Source of the DNA: Luminiphilus sp.
GTDB taxonomy: Bacteria; Pseudomonadota; Gammaproteobacteria; Pseudomonadales; Halieaceae
DNA length: 35,562 nucleotides
Assembly (NCBI GenBank): GCA_029242325.1
Contig: JAQWUD010000039.1
Coordinates: forward strand, 1-35,562
Direction of reading: 5' to 3'
The notes under the pieces are model-generated. The model worked only from the letters and a program-made list of their open reading frames with translations. It did not search any database and had not been told where the DNA came from. Of the stretch, positions 21,739 through 29,057 are shown in pieces. Position 1 is the stretch's first letter. Every line of letters begins with the position of its first letter. The position numbers and the translations under genes are program-made.

Positions 21739-22152
21739 TCAGCTCTTGTCCCACTTGGCAAACATGAAGACGTACACCGATAGGGCGACATTAATAATCA
21801 CCTGAGCCAGCGAGAGACCCATCAACCAGCCAGGCGGATTGATGGTTTGGCCGATCGGCAGGCCTGCTCGTGTCATAAAGTTGGTCGCGCCTGCTGATCC
21901 GTCGGCCGCCATTTCACTGAGCGAGGACAACAGCATGAACGCGCCATTTTGCGCGGTCATGGTGAAGAACGTCAGCATGCCCACGGCGATGAGCGTATTG
22001 ACCATCGCCGCTGCTCTCACGGAGCTTGGCAGATTGCGGAACAAGTAGGCGACTACAACGACAACGAGCGGCATCAGAACGCCACACAGAACCAGTGTGG
22101 AGAATACCGAACGGTTCATGAGCAAGAAGTTCATTACATCTGAGTCAGACAT
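21739..22152 (-). CDS. Small integral membrane protein, unknown family
   Basis: The 137-residue protein has four probable membrane segments: about 18-38 (VFSTLVLCGVLMPLVVVVVAY), 50-66 (MVNTLIAVGMLTFFTMT), a weaker one near 70-80, and a C-terminal one (LAQVIINVALSVYVFMF). The chain ends in a short basic tail (AKWDKS). The ATG at 22152 is preceded by GGGGAAG, a good ribosome binding site; an upstream TTG (22164) is less likely. A candidate promoter and a strong terminator frame it as a single-gene transcript. I do not recognise the family and no partner gene is adjacent. Confidence 0.7.
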   Translation of the reverse strand: MSDSDVMNFLLMNRSVFSTLVLCGVLMPLVVVVVAYLFRNLPSSVRAAAMVNTLIAVGMLTFFTMTAQNGAFMLLSSLSEMAADGSAGATNFMTRAGLPIGQTINPPGWLMGLSLAQVIINVALSVYVFMFAKWDKS

Positions 22153-22172
22153 TTTCTTCCCCAAGTATTTTT

Positions 22173-22202
22173 TTATGACATGCGCTTTCGCGCACAGTAC
22201 AA
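22173..22202 (-). promoter_or_regulatory. Candidate promoter with an inverted repeat in the spacer
   Basis: Read on the minus strand, TTGTAC (22202-22197) and TCATAA (22178-22173) are spaced by 18 bases, and the second ends 20 bases before the ATG of the membrane protein gene. The spacer contains TGCGC-TTTC-GCGCA (22181-22194, plus-strand reading), a 5-bp inverted repeat between the two hexamers, where a regulator could bind. The hexamers are each only partial matches to sigma70. Confidence 0.35.
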
Positions 22203-22346
22203 GCTACCTTTTTGGTTTCGGACATGCAAGCGCGCTGGCTTGAGTTTACTCGTTTGAAAATCATGCCAGGCGCTTTTCACTGCAATTGCTTAAAGCACAC
22301 GTCTGAAGGAGTATGGGAGTGCCGGTTTGTCTATAGGAGTCGGATA

Positions 22347-22841
22347 ATGCTCTGGTTTCGCAGCGTCCTCATATTGTTTGTGTCCTTGATTCTCGTCAGT
22401 GCGCCGAGAGCGCAAAAACTCGTCACTGAAGAGGCCGCAATGGCGTCGCTGGAGGGTTTCTTTGAAGCACTCTCAGTCGAGAACTATGCGCAGGGTAGAA
22501 TCGACAAATGGGTGACTGACGATTTTTTGATTTTTGAGATGGGCAAAGCCTTTACTTGGACGGAGTTTAAGGCTTTTCTTGACGGGGCTTCCTACGGCAT
22601 GTGGATCAGCACGGATTGGAAGTTATCCGATGAGCGAGTGAGCCTAACCGATGACTCGGCTCACATTAGCTACCAAAACGAAGGCGAGTTCGTTTACCCT
22701 GACCCCGATAACCCGGGCCAGCGCATAAAAGAGCGAAACGTCTGGCTTGAGAGCGCTTACCTGGTCCGGGATCAGGGACGACTCAAGATTAAATTCCTGC
22801 AATCTGACAATGTCAGTCAAACAGTCGAATCCTTGCCATAA
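22347..22841 (+). CDS. Secreted NTF2-like (DUF4440/SnoaL-type) protein
   Basis: The 164-residue protein starts MLWFRSVLILFVSLILVSA, a signal peptide with probable cleavage around APRAQ. AGGAG at 22335-22339 lies seven bases from this ATG, which decides against longer in-frame starts to 22212. The mature part has the order of an NTF2-like fold: a helix (ASLEGFFEALSVENYAQG), a motif of acidic and aromatic residues (VTDDFLIFEMGKAFTWTEF), then strands ending ESAYLVRDQGRLKIKFLQS. Such proteins are enzymes or binding folds; no catalytic residues can be assigned here. It faces the minus-strand alcohol dehydrogenase fragment. Confidence 0.65.
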   Translation: MLWFRSVLILFVSLILVSAPRAQKLVTEEAAMASLEGFFEALSVENYAQGRIDKWVTDDFLIFEMGKAFTWTEFKAFLDGASYGMWISTDWKLSDERVSLTDDSAHISYQNEGEFVYPDPDNPGQRIKERNVWLESAYLVRDQGRLKIKFLQSDNVSQTVESLP

Positions 22842-22903
22842 AACGGGTCCGCAGAGCATGCTCTCGGCGCTCCCCGCTGTGCTCCTGCAGCGCTTCTCAG
22901 GCG

Positions 22904-23017
22904 TCAGTCGCGGAGGACCTGATTGAGCTCAATCAAGTAGCCGTCGGCGATCACGGGCCATTTTTCCTCAAGCCCATCGGTATTAAATAGCAAAATCGCG
23001 TTGCCCGGCGTGAAGGC
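22904..23017 (-). pseudogene. 3' remnant of another gene joined to the dehydrogenase fragment
   Basis: In the frame one base off the dehydrogenase, the sequence is open and protein-like: AFTPGNAILLFNTDG, then EEKWPVIADGYLIELNQVLRD and a stop at 22904-22906. The ending DGYLIELNQ resembles the last strand of vicinal-oxygen-chelate (glyoxalase-type) proteins, which often end DGNLIEL, but the match is short and I hold it loosely. There is no start codon or ribosome binding site for it. The simplest reading is a deletion that joined the front of one gene to the back of another. Confidence 0.35.
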
Positions 23018-23468
23018 CTAGCGCAAGGGGCTCGATCAGCGCGCCTTCCACCCAGTCGACGCTGTCGGGCAGCAGCACCGAATTTTGCGTGTCCAGCGCC
23101 ACATATTCTGCAAAGCCACCTGCGCGCTGTAATCCGAGAATAATGTTGTTATCGCATTGCAGTGGCTTTCCGGTCCGACAGGGCAAGCACTCACCGCAGG
23201 AGTGGGAAGGCATTCCCGTTACCTTGCGTCCGATTTTCCAATCGGCGGGGCAGTTCGCCCCCACTTCAACAATTTCGCCGGCAAATTCATGCCCCATGAC
23301 AGTGCCTGAGAGAAGTAGGCCGTTGTGTTCCTCTGTCGCATGCAGGTCGGTTCCACAAATCCCGCAGCGCTTTACCGCAATAACGACTTGGCCGGGATCG
23401 GGTTTGGGGTCGTCTACACTGTCCATCGCCAGAGGGGTGCCAGGTTGACGGCATACCGCTGCGCGCAT
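22983..23468 (-). pseudogene. Truncated zinc alcohol dehydrogenase (N-terminal domain only)
   Basis: This is the GroES-like half of a medium-chain dehydrogenase, 161 residues against about 340 for the family. The catalytic zinc region (CGICGTDLHATEEH and GHEFAGEIVEVG) is intact, as is the structural zinc loop with four cysteines (CGECLPCRTGKPLQC). The protein runs normally to EPLALGLHAG, then stops after QRDFAI, exactly where the Rossmann NAD-binding domain should begin, so it cannot be a working dehydrogenase. The start is good: ATG at 23468 with AGGAGG eight bases upstream. It is read in the same direction as the MFS gene upstream, which may have been its transporter partner. Beyond the stop another frame stays open (see next entry). 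Confidence 0.8.
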
Positions 23469-23615
23469 GGTCGCTGCCTCCTTTGGGTGCGTATGCCCGG
23501 TTGGCTGTCTATGAGTGTAAGGGGTTTGGGGGGTTCGTCTGCCTGGCCGCCTGTTTTTGTCAGTATGGGCAGCGTTTTTGTGCGCCAGTGCTCGCCAAAG
23601 TGGCCCGCGATGGAG

Positions 23616-24908
23616 TCAGTTGGTCTGTAGCATTTGACGATTGAGTTCCAGATCCCTCGCCAGGCTGCGTACGCCCATCCATAGAAAGAAGACGCCTGCC
23701 ATGCCCAGCGTCAGCGTGGTCGCCATCGCATAGCGCAGATTGTCATCCCCGAAGGGTTCGGCAAACAGATCGCTGAGGATGCCTACGGTGAGAGGGCCTA
23801 ATCCGAGCCCAATAAGATTTAATACAAAGTAGAGTATGGCTGAGGCTATGGCGCGCATTCCGGGGGAGACGAGGTTGTGGCAAGTGGCAATGCAGGGTCC
23901 AAGGTATAGAGCACTCAGTATCTGCGAAGGAATCATCGCCGCAATAATCAGGGTCGTGCTGTTACCCAATAGCGTGTAGTAAGCGGGGATCATGGCGGAC
24001 AGGCCACCGAGTATGGGAATCCATATGTACCAGCGCACATCGCGGGCGGCCATGCGATCGGCCAAAAAGCCACCCAGAAAAGTGCCCGCAGCACCCGAGA
24101 GGCCGGATATCAATCCCAAAGTAACCCCAACCTCTGAGAGTGACATGCCATGATTGCGCATCAGAAACGAGGGCATAAAGTTTCCGTTGCCGTAGGATAC
24201 GAAGGCCGAGAAGGCGCAGCCCACTGATATCCACCAGAAGGTGGGGCGGGTCCGCAGGCAGGCCATGGTCTCGGAGAAGCTCGATTTCGCAGCGGTGCCG
24301 CCTACGTCGTATTGACCTCGCTTGGGTTCCTTGACGACCCAGAGCACCGCTACCGCGTATACAATGCCGGGCAACCCGATCAGGAAGAAAGCACTTCGCC
24401 ACCCGAAGTTCTCTGCGATCCATCCCCCGGCAGCGAACCCGAACAGCACCCCTAGATAGATGCCCATGCTGTAAAAAGAAAGCGCCGTTCCTCGGCTGCT
24501 CGGGGGGAAATAATCGCTGATGATTGAGTGTGACGGCGGAGAGCCGCCGGCCTCACCCACGCCCACGCCGATCCGCGCGGCCAGCAGCTGGCCGTAGTTT
24601 TGCACCAAACCCGAGATTGTGGTCATGAACGACCAGAGAGCAAGGGACGCCGCAACGATATTTCGTCGGTTGCTGCGATCCGCGAACCAGGCAATGGGAA
24701 TGCCCGCTGTGACGTACACGAGGGCGAAGCTGAAACCGGTGAGCAATCCGAGTTGGGCGTCGCTCAATCCAAGTTCAGCCTTGATGGGCTCCTGCAGGAT
24801 GACCAGAATCTGACGGTCAATGAAGTTGAAGGTATAGACCAGTGTCAGCATGACCAACACGGTCCAGCGATAACGGATGCTGTGGGCGTCCACTTGCTCT
24901 GCAGTCAT
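23616..24908 (-). CDS. MFS transporter, spinster-like family
   Basis: This 430-residue, twelve-helix inner-membrane carrier has the N-terminal FNFIDRQILVILQEPIKAEL found in the spinster-like MFS group common in marine gammaproteobacteria and sphingomonads. The loop 2-3 motif is GIPIAWFADRSNRR, and the helix 4-5 region GVGVGEAGGSPPSHSIISDYFPP is also characteristic. The substrate is unknown; relatives are annotated for sugars, lipids or aromatic compounds without strong proof. The ATG at 24908 has no clear Shine-Dalgarno. It diverges from moaC across 79 bases and lies 147 bases upstream of the dehydrogenase fragment on the same strand. Confidence 0.88.
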   Translation of the reverse strand: MTAEQVDAHSIRYRWTVLVMLTLVYTFNFIDRQILVILQEPIKAELGLSDAQLGLLTGFSFALVYVTAGIPIAWFADRSNRRNIVAASLALWSFMTTISGLVQNYGQLLAARIGVGVGEAGGSPPSHSIISDYFPPSSRGTALSFYSMGIYLGVLFGFAAGGWIAENFGWRSAFFLIGLPGIVYAVAVLWVVKEPKRGQYDVGGTAAKSSFSETMACLRTRPTFWWISVGCAFSAFVSYGNGNFMPSFLMRNHGMSLSEVGVTLGLISGLSGAAGTFLGGFLADRMAARDVRWYIWIPILGGLSAMIPAYYTLLGNSTTLIIAAMIPSQILSALYLGPCIATCHNLVSPGMRAIASAILYFVLNLIGLGLGPLTVGILSDLFAEPFGDDNLRYAMATTLTLGMAGVFFLWMGVRSLARDLELNRQMLQTN

Positions 24909-24987
24909 CGATGGTCGGTTCGCAACGTGGTGACTCGTATCATGACAGCTAATGCCGTTTGCTGCATCGGAGTGTTAACATTAGCCC

Positions 24988-25485
24988 ATGCCAGAATATA
25001 CAGATCGTCTGACGCACCTCGATGAGGCGGGCCGGGCGCAAATCGTCGATGTCACCGAAAAAGCGGTTACCGCTCGTGAAGCCACGGCTGCGGCACGCGT
25101 GCGGATGCAGCCCGAGACATTACTGGCCATTATGGATGGCGAAATTCCGAAGGGAGATGTATTGGCGGTGGCGCGGATCGCAGGGATTCAGGCGGCAAAG
25201 AAATGTGCCGATCTGATTCCGCTGTGTCATCCGCTGCCGCTCTCATCTGTAAAAGTTGATCTGGCCCCGGATAGCACACTTCCCGGTGTGCGCATTCAGG
25301 CAACCTGTAAAGTAACAGGACAGACGGGCGTGGAAATGGAGGCACTCACTGCGGCCTCCGTTGCTGCGCTAACCCTCTATGATATGTGCAAAGCCATTGA
25401 TCGAGGCATGACAATAGAGGGGACTCAATTGATTCGTAAGGCAGGTGGAGCGAGTGGGGAGTGGCAGCGTGTCTGTCAAGATTAA
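24988..25485 (+). CDS. moaC: Cyclic pyranopterin monophosphate synthase
   Basis: MoaC converts 3',8-cH2GTP from MoaA to cyclic pyranopterin monophosphate, the first molybdenum-cofactor intermediate. The 165-residue protein has the family sites: a Lys in [20 protein letters not shown] with the active-site His, the paired glutamates in [12 protein letters not shown], and [11 protein letters not shown] with the conserved Asp and Lys. It starts a moaC-moaD-moaE cluster; moaA and moaB are not in the window. No Moco riboswitch-like structure is obvious in the short 79-base leader. Its stop overlaps moaD by 17 bases. Confidence 0.96.
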   Translation: MPEYTDRLTHLDEAGRAQIVDVTEKAVTAREATAAARVRMQPETLLAIMDGEIPKGDVLAVARIAGIQAAKKCADLIPLCHPLPLSSVKVDLAPDSTLPGVRIQATCKVTGQTGVEMEALTAASVAALTLYDMCKAIDRGMTIEGTQLIRKAGGASGEWQRVCQD

Positions 25486-25738
25486 ACTCTTTTCCTCGCT
25501 TCGCGAGGTGCTGGGTGAGAGTGAGATTGAGTTCGATCTTGGCACCCTTGACAGCGCGCCGGGGGAGGCAGACGTAGCCACCATTAAGGCGGCGCTGTCG
25601 AAATGTGGAGCCGATTGGCGAGAGGCGCTGAACCAGCCCAATCTGGTGCACGCGCTTAACCACAAAGTGGTGTACACCCAAGCCATCGTCTCTGAGGGGG
25701 ATGAGCTCGCATTTTTCCCGCCGATGACGGGAGGCTAG
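25469..25738 (+). CDS. moaD: Molybdopterin synthase sulfur carrier subunit
   Basis: MoaD is a ubiquitin-fold protein whose C-terminal Gly-Gly is adenylated and thiocarboxylated by MoeB, and which then gives sulfur to MoaE. From the GTG at 25469 it is 89 residues and ends in FFPPMTGG, the diagnostic tail. The start is inside moaC (17-base overlap), and GGGGAG at 25456-25461 lies seven bases upstream; an in-frame codon at 25445 would add a non-family stretch. moaE follows after one base, so the two subunits are made together. Confidence 0.94.
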   Translation: MSVKIKLFSSLREVLGESEIEFDLGTLDSAPGEADVATIKAALSKCGADWREALNQPNLVHALNHKVVYTQAIVSEGDELAFFPPMTGG

Positions 25739-25739
25739 C

Positions 25740-26201
25740 GTGTCGGTGGCTTTGCAAGCGGAAGCGATTGATGTGGCGGCGGAGTACGCGCGCCTGGAGG
25801 GTGGCATTCCCGGTGCCGCAGTAGCGACTTTCACCGGCTACGTGCGGGCGTCATCTGACGGCCACCCAGTGACAGGTCTTGAGCTAGAGCACTACCCTGA
25901 AATGGCGCTGAAAGTCCTGCAGGAGCTGGGGCGGGAAGCCGAGTCGCGTTTTCAATTGGGCAGATGGCGGATCGTACACCGGTTTGGGTTGCTCGCGGTT
26001 GCCGAGACAATCGTCTGGGTAGGTGCCGTGGCGGATCATCGAGGGCAAGCGATCAGCGCTTGTGAGTACATGATGGATACCTTGAAAACGGATGCGCCTT
26101 TTTGGAAGCGCGAGCAGGGTCCGGCTGGAGAACAGTGGGTGGCGAGCCGCGCGAGTGATTCTGAGCGGCGTGCGCGGTGGCAGGCCCGGGAGGCGCAATG
26201 A
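25740..26201 (+). CDS. moaE: Molybdopterin synthase catalytic subunit
   Basis: MoaE dimers bind two MoaD and insert two sulfurs into the pyranopterin to form molybdopterin. The 153-residue protein has the family blocks GAVATFTGYVRA, LELEHYPEMA, WRIVHRFGLLAVAETIVWVG and the active-site segment APFWKREQGPAGEQWV with its conserved lysine. The GTG at 25740 begins one base after the moaD stop, and its TGA overlaps the Nudix gene start (ATGA). Confidence 0.96.
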   Translation: MSVALQAEAIDVAAEYARLEGGIPGAAVATFTGYVRASSDGHPVTGLELEHYPEMALKVLQELGREAESRFQLGRWRIVHRFGLLAVAETIVWVGAVADHRGQAISACEYMMDTLKTDAPFWKREQGPAGEQWVASRASDSERRARWQAREAQ

Positions 26202-26737
26202 AATTTTGTAGTCAGTGTGGCGCAACGGTGAGTCTGCAAATCCCGGTCGATGACGACCGTGAGCGGCACGTATGCACTGCCTGCGAGACCATCCACTATA
26301 TCAACCCCAAAGTCATCGTCGGTTGTTTGCCCGTCGTCGGCGATCGTATCCTGCTGTGCAAGCGAGCCATCGAGCCGCGGTATGGAAAGTGGACCCTGCC
26401 CGCTGGGTTCATGGAAATCCGTGAGACGTCCGCTGCTGGTGCAGCGCGAGAAACCTGGGAGGAGGCCGCGGCCGAGGCGATTGATCTTGCGCTTTACCGT
26501 ATCTTTGACGTGCCTCATATCAGTCAGGTGTATTTGTTTTATCGCTGTCACATTGCAAATGATGCTTTTGGAGTGGGGCCTGAATCGCTGGAGAGCGCTT
26601 TGTTCAAAGAGGAAGATATCCCCTGGGACGAGCTGGCCTTCCCGGTGGTGCGCGAAATGTTGGGGGAGTACGTCGAGGATCGTAAGTCTGGGCAATACCC
26701 CATTCGCAATACGGTCATAGAATACCCGAGGAGGTAG
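26198..26737 (+). CDS. Nudix hydrolase with N-terminal zinc ribbon
   Basis: From MKFCSQCG (ATG 26198, overlapping the moaE stop by four bases) the protein is 179 residues. A zinc ribbon comes first (CSQCG and CTACE, about 4-29), followed by the Nudix fold. The Nudix box reads GFMEIRETSAAGAARETWEE then AAAE: the GX5E part and the REUXEE metal-binding part are present, but the Gly normally found near the end is Ala. The family cleaves nucleoside diphosphates linked to another group (NADH, ADP-ribose, dinucleotides); the ribbon plus Nudix order resembles NADH pyrophosphatase-like proteins, though this one is shorter. Coupling to moaE suggests co-expression, but no role in cofactor synthesis is proven. 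Confidence 0.85.
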   Translation: MKFCSQCGATVSLQIPVDDDRERHVCTACETIHYINPKVIVGCLPVVGDRILLCKRAIEPRYGKWTLPAGFMEIRETSAAGAARETWEEAAAEAIDLALYRIFDVPHISQVYLFYRCHIANDAFGVGPESLESALFKEEDIPWDELAFPVVREMLGEYVEDRKSGQYPIRNTVIEYPRR

Positions 26738-26823
26738 CTCCCTTTTTTGTCCGAGCCCGCCTTGATCCTTGGTGTTAGACGTGCCGTACATTCACTACTT
26801 TCTAGACTGGACAGGAGGAAGAT

Positions 26824-27303
26824 ATGGCGTTTCCCAAGGTGGGCAATTTGGCGCCCAAGTTCTCGCTACATGACCACAAGGGCAACACTGTGTCGCTCTC
26901 GGACTACAAGGGAAAGTCGGCCGTGGTGGTGTATTTTTATCCCAAGGCAATGACACCCGGATGCACCGTGCAGGCTCAGGGGCTGAGGGATTCGGCGAGA
27001 GCGCTGAAAAGCCTCCATACGGTGGTGCTCGGTATCAGCCCGGATCCCGTCAAGAAACTGGCCAAGTTTGTTGAGCGGGACGCGCTTAATTTTCAGTTAT
27101 TGAGTGATGAAGATCATGCTATAGCGGATAAGTACGGCGCCTGGGGCCCAAAAAAATTCATGGGGCGTGAGTTCGACGGTATTCTCAGAACCACTTTCAT
27201 AGTGGGTAAGAACGGTAAATTGAAAGCGGTGATGGACAAGTTTAAAACCAAGGACCATCACAGCGAATTACTTGCCACCCTCAAGACTCTGGATTTAGGC
27301 TAA
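26824..27303 (+). CDS. bcp: Bcp-type peroxiredoxin lacking the resolving cysteine
   Basis: This thiol peroxidase reduces H2O2 and lipid hydroperoxides. The 159-residue protein aligns closely with E. coli Bcp: FYPKAMTPGCTVQA carries the peroxidatic Cys47, and LNFQLLSDEDH and the C-terminal FKTKDHHSE match. At the position of the E. coli resolving cysteine (VQACGLRD) this protein has Gln52 (VQAQGLRD), and Cys47 is the only cysteine in the chain. It must therefore work as a 1-Cys enzyme that takes its reductant directly. AGGAGGA lies just upstream of the ATG. The gap of 86 bases from the Nudix gene allows its own promoter, and tRNA-Gly follows 49 bases after the stop. Confidence 0.93.
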   Translation: MAFPKVGNLAPKFSLHDHKGNTVSLSDYKGKSAVVVYFYPKAMTPGCTVQAQGLRDSARALKSLHTVVLGISPDPVKKLAKFVERDALNFQLLSDEDHAIADKYGAWGPKKFMGREFDGILRTTFIVGKNGKLKAVMDKFKTKDHHSELLATLKTLDLG

Positions 27304-27340
27304 CCACCGGCTCCGTGCAGTCGTGCAATGATCCGTCGTG

Positions 27341-27356
27341 CCGCAGCTCGCTGCGG
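27341..27356. other. Inverted repeat overlapping the tRNA-Gly 5' end
   Basis: CCGCAG (27341-27346), CTCG and CTGCGG (27351-27356) form a 6-bp stem with a tetraloop. The right arm includes the first four bases of the tRNA-Gly gene, so in a precursor RNA this stem would compete with the acceptor stem. It could affect processing or be chance. Confidence 0.35.
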
Positions 27357-27426
27357 GTGTAGTTCAATGGTAGAACGAAAGCTTCCCAAGCTTTAGACGT
27401 GGGTTCGATTCCCATCACCCGCTCCA
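27353..27426 (+). tRNA. tRNA-Gly (anticodon CCC)
   Basis: The acceptor arms GCGGGTG (27353-27359) and CACCCGC (27416-27422) pair fully. Then come the discriminator T and an encoded CCA (27424-27426). The D-loop (AGTTCAATGGTAGAAC), the anticodon stem AAAGC/GCTTT around the loop TTCCCAA, and the T-arm GTGGGTTCGATTCCCAT are all standard. The anticodon is CCC, reading GGG. No copy of its 3' end is visible downstream, so I cannot show that the accessory region after it is a tRNA-inserted island. Confidence 0.96.
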
Positions 27427-27531
27427 TATCAACAGCAGAGGACGCCTCGGACGCCCAGGTTTTTGTGTGACACCTTTTGCCAAGCCCTTGGCGCATCCCG
27501 ACAAGTCATCATTTAGCCCATCTCTGACAAT

Positions 27532-27554
27532 GGACACTCCTAAAAGGAGTGTCC
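27532..27554. repeat. Perfect 9-bp inverted repeat
   Basis: GGACACTCC (27532-27540) and GGAGTGTCC (27546-27554) are exact reverse complements around TAAAA. No T-run follows on either strand, so it is a poor terminator. It may be an operator, a REP-like palindrome or the edge of a lost element. It lies between tRNA-Gly and the first small ORF of the accessory region. Confidence 0.6.
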
Positions 27555-27644
27555 GAGGCTATCCACAGCCTATTTGAGCCGGTTGGTAGCGTCCCGGTGG
27601 ACCCAATCGCTGCGCTCCCCAGGTTGCACAAGGAGGGATAGGAA

Positions 27645-27815
27645 ATGGGTAAGCGAACGCGAGATCCGAGAGAGGCAGAAGTGATTGAATATCTGTGGCC
27701 AAGGATGGGTGATTACCGCCGGGCCGAGTGGCTACGGTACTTGATTTGCGGTGATCAGGAATCAGCGAGGCAAGTGCTTGCGCGAGCCCAGCGCGAGCGT
27801 CGACACGGTCCTTGA
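27645..27815 (+). CDS. 56-residue basic protein, unknown
   Basis: ATG 27645 follows AAGGAGGGATAGGAA, a strong ribosome binding site, and the frame runs to TGA at 27813-27815. The product is rich in Arg and Glu with regular helical patterns (DPREAEVIEYLWPRMGDYRR and CGDQESARQVLARAQRER), so it should form two or three amphipathic helices. It has no signal peptide or membrane segment. I do not recognise it; a small DNA- or protein-binding factor, or the truncated front of a larger protein, are both possible. Confidence 0.5.
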   Translation: MGKRTRDPREAEVIEYLWPRMGDYRRAEWLRYLICGDQESARQVLARAQRERRHGP

Positions 27816-28087
27816 ATCCCTCCGGGTCGGCTTGTCACGCAAGATCGTGAAGGAACACGCGAACACTGTTCATGCCGCATGCAACCTTCTCGTGGGCTGC
27901 CTTGTGTGTCTGGTTTGCCAGAGAGGACGCTACTGCATAGGCTGGTGGAGGCGCGAGGGCCTATTGCAACTGATTCTCAGGCCAGAGCAGCGAATCTGTT
28001 GAGTGGAATACGAACAACACGCCTGAGCGCACCTCGCTCTTGCTGACCATCTGCGCATGCTCGGAACTGCTTAGGGGGTGTGGAGCG

Positions 28088-28279
28088 ATGAGAGAGCGAT
28101 TGGTAAAGTCGCTGGTGATGACCTACCTTGTCGTCTTTCGCCGAGAAGAGGCGAGGGCAAGTGCAATGGATTATATGGCTAAGCGCTACATAAATGAGGG
28201 GCGGTTGGGTCCTGATGAGGACTGCCCCGCGGACCACTGCCCGTGGCGCTTAAGCACCGGACCAGACGGGCTAATCTAG
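28088..28279 (+). CDS. Possible 63-residue protein, unknown
   Basis: ATG 28088 begins MRERLVKSLVMTYLVVFRREE and the ORF ends at 28279. The first part is amphipathic and basic, the second part acidic with two cysteines (DCPADHCPW). GGAG lies only three bases before the ATG, which is close. It is among several small ORFs on this strand between tRNA-Gly and the SDR gene. No family is recognised, and it may be non-coding. Confidence 0.35.
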   Translation: MRERLVKSLVMTYLVVFRREEARASAMDYMAKRYINEGRLGPDEDCPADHCPWRLSTGPDGLI

Positions 28280-28342
28280 CGCCGGCACACAACCAGTAAC
28301 CTTGATAAGCTAGTGATCTTGCTGTGAAAGAGAAAGGAAAAG

Positions 28343-28693
28343 ATGATGAGGCTAAACGCAAGATTGCTGGTTACATTGATGTCCAGCGCTGTGCACGCTC
28401 AACCCCAGCCTATCAAGCTCGGAGACATCGCGGCGGGCCGAAGTTGGAGCCCGATGCCAGCTCGCTCATTGGAGCAAGACGGGACTTACGCCTGTCGCGA
28501 TCCCAGATCAAAAGCCTTGGTGGGCATGGCGAAGTGTAACGGTCAAAAGATGACGGGCGCAAAAAATGCTGACCTGAAGACGCTGGGGGCTAAGTATCCA
28601 AATTGCGACTACATAGCCGGGGCGCAAAATATGGGCCAGGACGCTAAAGGCGCCGGCGGTATGACGCCAGGTTGCACCGGAACTCGATGCTAG
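28343..28693 (+). CDS. Small secreted cysteine-containing protein, unknown
   Basis: The 116-residue protein starts MMRLNARLLVTLMSSAVHAQ, a signal peptide with a likely cleavage after AHAQ or VHA. The mature part is about 96 residues, basic and rich in Gly, Ala and Lys, with five cysteines, the last being the C-terminal residue. AAGGA lies just before the paired ATG codons (28343 and 28346). I do not know the family. It could be a periplasmic or extracellular structural or binding protein; secretion is supported only by the signal sequence. Confidence 0.6.
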   Translation: MMRLNARLLVTLMSSAVHAQPQPIKLGDIAAGRSWSPMPARSLEQDGTYACRDPRSKALVGMAKCNGQKMTGAKNADLKTLGAKYPNCDYIAGAQNMGQDAKGAGGMTPGCTGTRC

Positions 28694-28796
28694 TGATGAG
28701 TCGTGCATAAGCGAACACAACCAAGCCCCTATGTCGGCTGTCGAAGTGCCTCTCGAGGTTTGGCCTGCTATCGCTTCTTTTTTTAAGGAGAGCTGA

Positions 28797-29057
28797 GTGA
28801 AAAAGATCCTTATTGGTGGCCTCTCTTGGTGGGCTTTCTTGCATGTGGTCTGGATTTTGACGACGTTTATACTCTGGGGCGTGTTAAATATCTCCGATGA
28901 CAATCCGCTTACCGCTATGTCAGAAACGGTCTACGATATTTATGCGTTTGGACTCTTTCGGATGCGAGGCTGGCTGATATTGGGTTTTTCACCCGCTATC
29001 TGGATCGCGTTACGCCTGCTAACAGGAAGCGCCAGAATCTTGCCTTGGAGGCGGTAA
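28797..29057 (+). CDS. Small two-helix membrane protein, unknown
   Basis: The 86-residue protein starts at GTG 28797, six bases after AAGGAG. Residues 4-28 form a hydrophobic helix (ILIGGLSWWAFLHVVWILTT), and a second segment lies near 60-76 (WLILGFSPAIWIALRLL), with Arg residues after it. It resembles the many unnamed two-helix proteins of gammaproteobacteria; no function can be given. It is 103 bases downstream of the secreted cysteine protein on the same strand and may share its transcript. Confidence 0.6.
   Translation: MKKILIGGLSWWAFLHVVWILTTFILWGVLNISDDNPLTAMSETVYDIYAFGLFRMRGWLILGFSPAIWIALRLLTGSARILPWRR

Noticed and set aside
26036-26791. A 251-codon minus-strand ORF
   Set aside because: It lies opposite moaE and the Nudix gene, whose motifs are certain; the long frame comes from codon bias.
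27281-27496. Minus-strand ORF containing MGIEPTSKAWEAFVLPLNY
   Set aside because: It is the antisense translation of the tRNA-Gly gene, a well-known false protein in databases.
27751-28002. An 83-codon ORF overlapping the 56-residue gene
   Set aside because: Its start lies inside the better supported small gene, it has no ribosome binding site, and the composition is Cys/Arg-rich in a way typical of out-of-frame reading.
27977-28237. An 86-codon minus-strand ORF
   Set aside because: It lacks a ribosome binding site and protein-like composition, and overlaps a plus-strand candidate.
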